This document shows, piece by piece, positions 59,801 through 64,000 of a stretch of DNA of 64,000 nucleotides; position 1 is the stretch's first letter; every line of letters starts with the position of its first letter. The position numbers and the translations under genes were made by a program. The notes below the pieces were generated by a model. That model ran no database searches. It saw nothing but the letters and a program-made list of their open reading frames with translations, and was not told the DNA's origin. Origin of the DNA: JAUMBM01 sp964441755 (GTDB lineage: Bacteria; Bacteroidota; Bacteroidia; Chitinophagales; Saprospiraceae); NCBI GenBank assembly GCA_964441755.1, contig CAYTVG010000011.1, forward strand, positions 62,001-126,000, in the 5' to 3' direction.

Positions 59801-61705
59801 GTGAGTTGTCGCGGGGGCAATAACGGCAGTATTCAGGCCACTGTAACGGGAGGTGTGATGCCATATCAGTATCAATGGAGTAACCAGGGACAAGGACCGG
59901 ACATTGGGCAACTTAGTGCCGGCAACTACCAGTTGAGTATTACGGATGCCAACGGCTGTTTTCAGTTGGGGAGTATCAGTATCAACGAGCCAGCGACGGC
60001 GGTAGACGTAACAGCCACGCAAACATTTGCCGGTTGTGCCGGCAGCGCGAGCAACCGTGCGCTGGCCGTGGCCAATGGCGGAACCGGTTCTGCCTATCAG
60101 TACAACTGGTCAGACGGGCAGACCGGCAGCACCGCCAACCCGCTGGCCCCCGGGACCTACCAGGTAACCGTCACCGACCAGAATGGCTGTACGGACACCA
60201 GCAGTGTAGCTGTGGCGGATTTGGCACCGCTCACTTTTTCGATACTGGCCGAATCGCCCAACTGCCACGACTACAGCGATGGTACCCTGAGCATCACCCA
60301 GATTATGGGAGGTGCGGGCCAGCAGCTCAGCGACTACAGCTTTCAGTGGAGCAATGGCGGCAATGCCATTGCGGTATTTAACCTGCCTGGTGGATTTACT
60401 TACAGTGTGACCGTGACTGACCAGCAAGGCTGTCAGGGGACAGGCTCGAGAAGCCTGACCAATCCGGATCCGCTGACCATTGTATTAGCATCTTCAGCTG
60501 CCTCCTGCTACGGAAGTGCCGACGGATCTGCGACGGTGACTGCCATCAACGGACCCAATGAAACCTACACCTTTCAGTGGGACAACAACACGGGCAATCA
60601 GACAGAGATCAGCGCCACCAACCTGTCGGCAGGCAGCTATTCGGTTGTTGTTACCGACAACCGGGGCTGCCGCGCCACCGATGCCGTCACGGTTGGTCAG
60701 CCGACAGAGATGGTAGCCACCTTCAACGTGAAGGACAACGGCTGTTTTGGAGAAGCGGAAGGCTCTGTTGTGAGCAGTGTCAGCGGAGGCGCAGGCAACT
60801 ATACTTACAACTGGCCTGACGGCAGCCAGCAAGCAAACATCAGCGGCTTAGCCGCAGGCCTTTACGACCTAACCATCACAGACGGCAACGGCTGTGAGTT
60901 GGTCAGGCGCGTGCAGGTAGGCCAGCCCGAGCAGTTGCAACTAGTGGCCACTGTCAACCCCGTCCGTTGCCATGGAGACCGCAACGGCAGCATTGTGCTC
61001 AGTGCGACAGGCGGCACAGCCCCCTTCTTATACAGTCTTGACGGTCAGCAATTTATTGGCAGCAACACCCTTATTGGCCTGTCTGCCGGCACCTATGGTA
61101 TCAGCGTGCGCGACGCCCAGGGATGCCAGAATTTCACTTTTGCCAACGTGACAGAGCCGGCACCATTCAGCATTGATGCGGGACCGGACGTATGGATAGT
61201 ATATGGCGACAGTATCCCCTTGGTGACTACCGTGCAGAACGGCCTACAGCCCATTGAGTGGAACTGGTATGCATCCTTCCCGGGTACGCTGAGTTGTGAC
61301 GACTGTGCCAGTCCCTATGCGGACCCGACCTACACCATAGACTACGAAGTACTGGCAGTAGATGCCAACGGATGTGAGTCCACTGACCGGCTGCGGGTGA
61401 TCGTTGAGAAGATCCGGCTGGTAACTGTGCCGACGGGCTTTTCGCCCAACGGTGACGGCGAGAACGATTTGCTGTTGGTACACGGGCGACCGGGCTCGAC
61501 CATCCTTAGTTTTCAGCTTTTCGATCGCTGGGGAGAGCTAATCTGGGAAGCGCGTGATTTCAGCATCAACGATCAGGCTACCGGCTGGGACGGCCGGGTG
61601 AAGGGGCAGGAAGTCAACGGAGGCGTATATTTGTGGGTTGTACGGGTACGCTATGAAGACGGAGAAGAAGAAGTGTTGCGAGGGCAGACCACGCTCATAC
61701 GATAA
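56879..61705 (+). CDS. Multidomain T9SS adhesin: CUB, PKD, two P-domains, SprB repeats, type B tail
   Basis: A 1608-residue protein from ATG 56879 (MIQKLRLFLPLLLLSLASIE, cleavage near LHSQ). Domain order: CUB-like (about 35-130, DIREGDVLTVYDGPSVAAG), PKD (about 190-265, FSWDFGDGG), proprotein-convertase P-like domain 1 (about 324-480, LEVSLTCPSGVRVVMHNF, WTLEVCDRWAIDNG), P-like domain 2 (about 630-737, WNSDLVLSLRAPNGS), an FnIII-like segment (about 795-875), seven SprB repeats (about 890-1430), and the CHU_C gliding-associated type B tail (TVPTGFSPNGDGENDLLLVH to TTLIR). Type B cargo needs a PorP/SprF partner, and the next gene encodes one. This is the classic sprB-sprF-like pair. Confidence 0.93.
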   Translation: MIQKLRLFLPLLLLSLASIEALHSQTYLMNGNPINACSGVFTDSGGLNGNYSPNQNITTTICSNSMGITATHVQLTFSNVDIREGDVLTVYDGPSVAAGTLLGTHADFNGDPVFIFQASSANTSGCLTLVFTSDGSDEGTGWRATMNCVRSCQQIFADLASATPAVEPADNGWIDACPGTRIFLNGAGIYPQNGLIYQHSDFTSSFSWDFGDGGTAVGPNVSHIYDEPGGYTIQLTITDQLGCKNINFIGQRVRIAPRPRFNIAGDIPSVVCAQDTLTLSAIVNDSSSVYEMSVLPGISTFSTGGIVADSLPLPDGNGVCYTSAIEINSFSPGQTLQSIDDLEGVCVVMEHSFLHDLEVSLTCPSGVRVVMHNFISPPSTGGAGATFLGIPNDPDNPPGSIQPGTGWEYCWSADATNGTWRQYATNFNPGTMPAGDYNSFQSLNSFVGCPLNGAWTLEVCDRWAIDNGFIFEWSINFAPEIFPSLETFSPMIVDYSWQNNPTVTFFSPDSIQAVPQNAGTAAYNFTVTDEFGCAWDSLVNVQVLPPTHPDCSSCEDVYNDQEDVQICQGQSAQLDVRIVDSTLLRRAVTFESFPQAPFGFRLHGPSNPFTNSINVNSIRPITLTQPTLQIERVCVDISTNWNSDLVLSLRAPNGSLLELSSNNGGASDHYRNTCFTPTAATSIIAGTGPFTGDYRPEGNWSNLGGPINGEWRLIAVDQFGINDVGEVHSWSITFNSVNTISYLWTPAVGLSCPNCPTPVASPSQPISYRVLISDAYGCSLTDTINVVPLNQLPTPNISCVATDDARIIFSWPTIPGVSEYEYQLVIDGQPTPWTGPLAAQTFIAEGYPANTVVEIRVRIYVAGNPLCQPPIGTSSCTVNGCPTDRPPLVIDTILVNPVVCHGGNTGSATVVVGGGTAPFNYRWSHSLAQITPTATFLEAGTYEVTVTDANTCLTVGSVVVTEPDTLLVQLQASPVSCRGGNNGSIQATVTGGVMPYQYQWSNQGQGPDIGQLSAGNYQLSITDANGCFQLGSISINEPATAVDVTATQTFAGCAGSASNRALAVANGGTGSAYQYNWSDGQTGSTANPLAPGTYQVTVTDQNGCTDTSSVAVADLAPLTFSILAESPNCHDYSDGTLSITQIMGGAGQQLSDYSFQWSNGGNAIAVFNLPGGFTYSVTVTDQQGCQGTGSRSLTNPDPLTIVLASSAASCYGSADGSATVTAINGPNETYTFQWDNNTGNQTEISATNLSAGSYSVVVTDNRGCRATDAVTVGQPTEMVATFNVKDNGCFGEAEGSVVSSVSGGAGNYTYNWPDGSQQANISGLAAGLYDLTITDGNGCELVRRVQVGQPEQLQLVATVNPVRCHGDRNGSIVLSATGGTAPFLYSLDGQQFIGSNTLIGLSAGTYGISVRDAQGCQNFTFANVTEPAPFSIDAGPDVWIVYGDSIPLVTTVQNGLQPIEWNWYASFPGTLSCDDCASPYADPTYTIDYEVLAVDANGCESTDRLRVIVEKIRLVTVPTGFSPNGDGENDLLLVHGRPGSTILSFQLFDRWGELIWEARDFSINDQATGWDGRVKGQEVNGGVYLWVVRVRYEDGEEEVLRGQTTLIR

Positions 61706-61747
61706 TTGAGGCTACAGCTGTATTTTTTCATCAACTTACAAAACGCT

Positions 61748-62821
61748 ATGTTGCTAACATATAGACAAAAAAACCTTCTGACCATGCTGGCGCTGCTCGT
61801 CGGCCTGCAAGCTTACGCGCAGGATGCGCGTTTCGGTCAATTTTACGCAAGTCCGCTGACCCTCAATCCGGCCATGACCGGAGTTTTTGCCGGGCAGTAC
61901 CGATTTGCTGCCAACTACCGGACTTTATACGCCTCGATTTTGGGTAACGAATCTTATGAAACCACGGCTGCCAGTTTTGACTACCGCTACCGTGTAGCCG
62001 GCTCAGACTATCTGGGTATTGGCGGCGTAGCCCTGCGCGATCAGGTGGGTACCTCCCGTTTCAGCCGCACTGAAGGCGGGCTGAGCGCCTCCTACCTCAA
62101 GCATTTGGGTGGCAGTCGTTACAGCAGTGCTAACCAGTACCTTGTAGCGGGTGCGCAACTTGGATTTGGGCAGCGCGGATTTGATGCAGAGAAGCTATGG
62201 TTTAGCAAGCAATTTTTTGTAGACCCCTCCAGCCGGCAGGCATACATAGACTTTGGCGCAGCCAATGGGGAGAGTTTTGGAGACATGCGCACCAACCTGT
62301 ACCTTGACTTCAATGCCGGGCTGATGTGGTACGCCACCTTTGCCGAGAATGCGAGTCTGTACGTTGGCGGAGCCATGTACCACCTGACGGAGCCCAACAT
62401 TTCATTTTTGGATGATCGGGAGGAGCGGTTATACCGGAAGTGGGTAGCCCATGCCGGCGGAGAGCTGCCTGTGGGGCGGCAGCTCAGTCTGATGCCGGCG
62501 GTAGCTGTTATGGGTCAAGGGCCAGCCTTCAGTGCTACGCCGGGAATGAACCTGCGCTACTCCAACCATGACTGGCGAGAGGTAGCCATCCGTGCGGGTG
62601 TATGGGCACACCTGTCTAACCAACGCGACCAGCTGGGACTTGACGCCGTCATTATCAGCACGATATTAGAGATGGACCGGGTGCAGGTAGGTTTGAGTTA
62701 TGACGTGACCACCTCTGTATTGGCGGGCGTCAACAACTCCAGAGGTGCTTTTGAGTTGTCGCTTATATATATAGGTGCCGAAAAGGTGCGCTATGGCCGG
62801 GTCAACTGTCCCAAATTCTAG
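61748..62821 (+). CDS. PorP/SprF-family protein, partner of the type B adhesin
   Basis: A 357-residue outer-membrane protein from ATG 61748 (MLLTYRQKNLLTMLALLVGL, cleavage near AYAQ). The family motif DARFGQFYASPLTLNPAMTG is directly after the signal, followed by SFDYRYRVAGSDYLGIGGVAL and the later YLVAGAQLGFGQRGFD, as in SprF proteins. The gap of 42 bases to the adhesin gene supports an operon. SprF-type proteins are needed to secrete or retain their type B partner. A strong terminator follows. The other member in this window at 20874 is a distant relative. Confidence 0.94.
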   Translation: MLLTYRQKNLLTMLALLVGLQAYAQDARFGQFYASPLTLNPAMTGVFAGQYRFAANYRTLYASILGNESYETTAASFDYRYRVAGSDYLGIGGVALRDQVGTSRFSRTEGGLSASYLKHLGGSRYSSANQYLVAGAQLGFGQRGFDAEKLWFSKQFFVDPSSRQAYIDFGAANGESFGDMRTNLYLDFNAGLMWYATFAENASLYVGGAMYHLTEPNISFLDDREERLYRKWVAHAGGELPVGRQLSLMPAVAVMGQGPAFSATPGMNLRYSNHDWREVAIRAGVWAHLSNQRDQLGLDAVIISTILEMDRVQVGLSYDVTTSVLAGVNNSRGAFELSLIYIGAEKVRYGRVNCPKF

Positions 62822-62825
62822 TGTG

Positions 62826-62856
62826 CCGGATTTTTTGCCTCTGGCAAAAAATCCGG
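62826..62856. repeat. Perfect inverted repeat CCGGATTTTTTGCC-TCT-GGCAAAAAATCCGG
   Basis: A 14-bp perfect stem with a 3-base loop starting 5 bases after the PorP/SprF stop. Best member of the window's GCC-NNN-GGC inverted-repeat family and possibly the first transcription stop after that gene. Confidence 0.65.
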
Positions 62857-62880
62857 GTGTTTTTGGGGGCGGGTGTGGGT

Positions 62881-62927
62881 AAAAACCGCGTTTTGGTTTT
62901 TCTTCGAAAAACCAAAGCGCGGTTTTT
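62881..62927. terminator. Bidirectional terminator between PorP/SprF and methyltransferase-like gene
   Basis: A 22-bp stem (62881-62902 with 62906-62927) with loop TTC and one G-T pair, ending in a T-run on the plus strand and starting with an A-run, so it can stop both converging genes. Confidence 0.85.
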
Positions 62928-62936
62928 TTTTTAACA

Positions 62937-63689
62937 TCAGGCCCACAGGCCGATGCGCCAGGGCTTGCGCGCGAAGGGGACAAAGGACCAATGGCGGCGC
63001 GTTTTCCAGTCGGGGCGAAAAAAGAGCACTCCCAGTTGAAAGAAATCGACCGACTGGGAGACCGAGGGGATTTCCCGCCATGCCTCCCAGCGGGCGGTTG
63101 CTGAGGGGCTGGCGTGGTTATTGAGTATAACAATCTGGCTATCAGCATTTACATAAGGTAATATTTGTAAAAACAAGTCAGGCGAAGCCCTATCCCAGTC
63201 CTGTGCATCGACGACGAGCAGGGCGAGTTGCCCCTGCGCTTCCAGCCAACTAAGCAGCGCCTGTTGGTCGGTCAGCAGCCTGGCTGCCTGGCCTACGGCC
63301 GGCAGCTGCTGCAAGCGGGCGTCGGCAAACGGCGGCGGCAAGAAGACTGCATTATTGCGGGCGCCCAACGCCCGCTGGCTCAAGTAGAGCGGGATATAAT
63401 TGGAAGGCAAGCAAAACGCCATATTTTTTGGCGCAGCCGCCACAACAATTTTAAACAATAAGCGGCCCAGCGACACAGCCGGGCGGTCAGCCCGCTGCAG
63501 CGGAGCCCCTTTTTGCGCCAGCCACTGCGGCAGATCGTCGAAAGCATAGAACCACAGATCATTGTCGAGCACCCTGTCCAGCCAGGCGGAGAGGAAAGAA
63601 GAATGCACATCGAAGCGCGTGAGCGCGGAGCGATAGAAGCGGCCATAGGCGCGGAGGCGATACCAAAGAGCGGGAGCTGCGAGCGGCAT
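62937..63689 (-). CDS. Degenerate SAM-methyltransferase-like protein
   Basis: A 250-residue soluble protein. Its C-terminal half (LLVVDAQDW, IVILNNHASPSATARWEAWREIP, SVDFFQLGVLFFRPDW) follows the plan of a Bacteroidota class I methyltransferase in which those places read FIDGNH, DDIHWS..M..AW and DLF..GIVFFR. The cofactor loop that should be Gly-rich (LGTSLGIST) instead reads LPSNYIPLYL, and the Asp pair is lost. It therefore looks like a pseudo-enzyme, although this rests on my alignment by eye. No signal peptide or membrane segment. It converges on the PorP/SprF gene. Confidence 0.6.
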   Translation of the reverse strand: MPLAAPALWYRLRAYGRFYRSALTRFDVHSSFLSAWLDRVLDNDLWFYAFDDLPQWLAQKGAPLQRADRPAVSLGRLLFKIVVAAAPKNMAFCLPSNYIPLYLSQRALGARNNAVFLPPPFADARLQQLPAVGQAARLLTDQQALLSWLEAQGQLALLVVDAQDWDRASPDLFLQILPYVNADSQIVILNNHASPSATARWEAWREIPSVSQSVDFFQLGVLFFRPDWKTRRHWSFVPFARKPWRIGLWA

Positions 63690-64000
63690 AATGAAGCGTG
63701 AATATTTGCGGTGTCGTTATGAAATTGCGATCAGCCGGGCGGTAATATAAGGCAGAACCATCGAAAATTCAAGTCACTGGCAGAGCGGATTCGGTCGTTG
63801 GCGGAGATTAGCAACTCTGAACCAAAAGGAAAGGATTGTATAATAAATCAATATGTTAACAATTCATTTGCTAAAAAACTAAACATATAGATAACTGTTA
63901 TTTTTCTTAGATTTGGTGTTTGGGAAGCAGCGGGACGCCGGTTATCAGGCTTTGGCTTACTGTGTCTGCAAAAAAATTGTATCAAAAATGTACCTTTTTG
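63690..64000. other. Gene-less end of window
   Basis: A 311-base AT-rich stretch upstream of the methyltransferase-like gene. Its right end (GTATC...TACCTTTTTG) could be part of a promoter for a gene beyond the window. No gene is visible in either strand. Confidence 0.4.

Overview
The window comes from a Bacteroidota chromosome, most likely of the Saprospiria (Lewinella/Phaeodactylibacter-like). That placement is an inference. It rests on a complete gldK-L-M-N type IX secretion (T9SS)/gliding block, two PorP/SprF-family proteins, exported giants with type A and type B T9SS tails, a TonB-dependent receptor with a carboxypeptidase-like N-terminal domain, a UpxY-type antiterminator, many lipobox lipoproteins, and several promoters of the Bacteroidota form TTTG-N19/20-TAnnTTTG. 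Base composition looks uniform. I see no insertion sequence, phage, integrase or CRISPR array. The window is chromosomal core plus lineage-specific exported proteins.

Layout. 1-6.0 kb: an Ala-rich helical protein cut by the window edge, a UpxY/NusG-like regulator, a UDP-glucuronate epimerase-like enzyme, an ERI1/KapD-like exonuclease, a PlsB-like acyltransferase and EngB. 6-15.8 kb: a PorT-like barrel, a lipoprotein with an NhaD antiporter, an atypical pyruvate kinase, a TonB-dependent receptor, tRNA-Leu(UAA) and an SF1 helicase. 15.9-21.9 kb: the secretion block porP-gldK-gldL-gldM-gldN on the minus strand. 21.9-28.6 kb: a minus-strand run of GT-C-like membrane protein, DUF368/PopT, aroE, proline dehydrogenase and a DUF255 thioredoxin-domain protein. 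29-42.2 kb: WD40 protein, barrel, a small Cys-motif secreted protein, Nudix, a PLP beta-synthase, a 42-residue membrane peptide coupled to a sodium:solute symporter, a small membrane protein with TPR-like helices, ApbE, an ExoX-like exonuclease, and a run of four lipoproteins: two MbnP-like and two MauG/MbnH-like dihaem peroxidases. 42.2-43.1 kb: a gene-less stretch with a probable stand-alone structured RNA ending in an intrinsic terminator. 43.1-62.8 kb: a 2172-residue SprB-repeat adhesin (type A tail), a 1531-residue exported protein of unknown function, prmA, folD, a 1608-residue CUB/P-domain/SprB-repeat adhesin (type B tail) and its PorP/SprF partner. The end holds a degenerate methyltransferase-like protein.

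How it fits together. GldK-N form the T9SS core and motor. The PorP/SprF proteins probably help attach or secrete type B substrates. The two repeat proteins are the likely cell-surface cargo. The MbnP/MbnH-like cassette suggests a periplasmic or outer-membrane copper-binding system matured by tryptophan oxidation. The most promising new leads are that cassette, including a paralogue that appears to have lost the tryptophan pair, the orphan RNA near 42.5 kb, the 1531-residue protein, and the small membrane peptide in front of the symporter.
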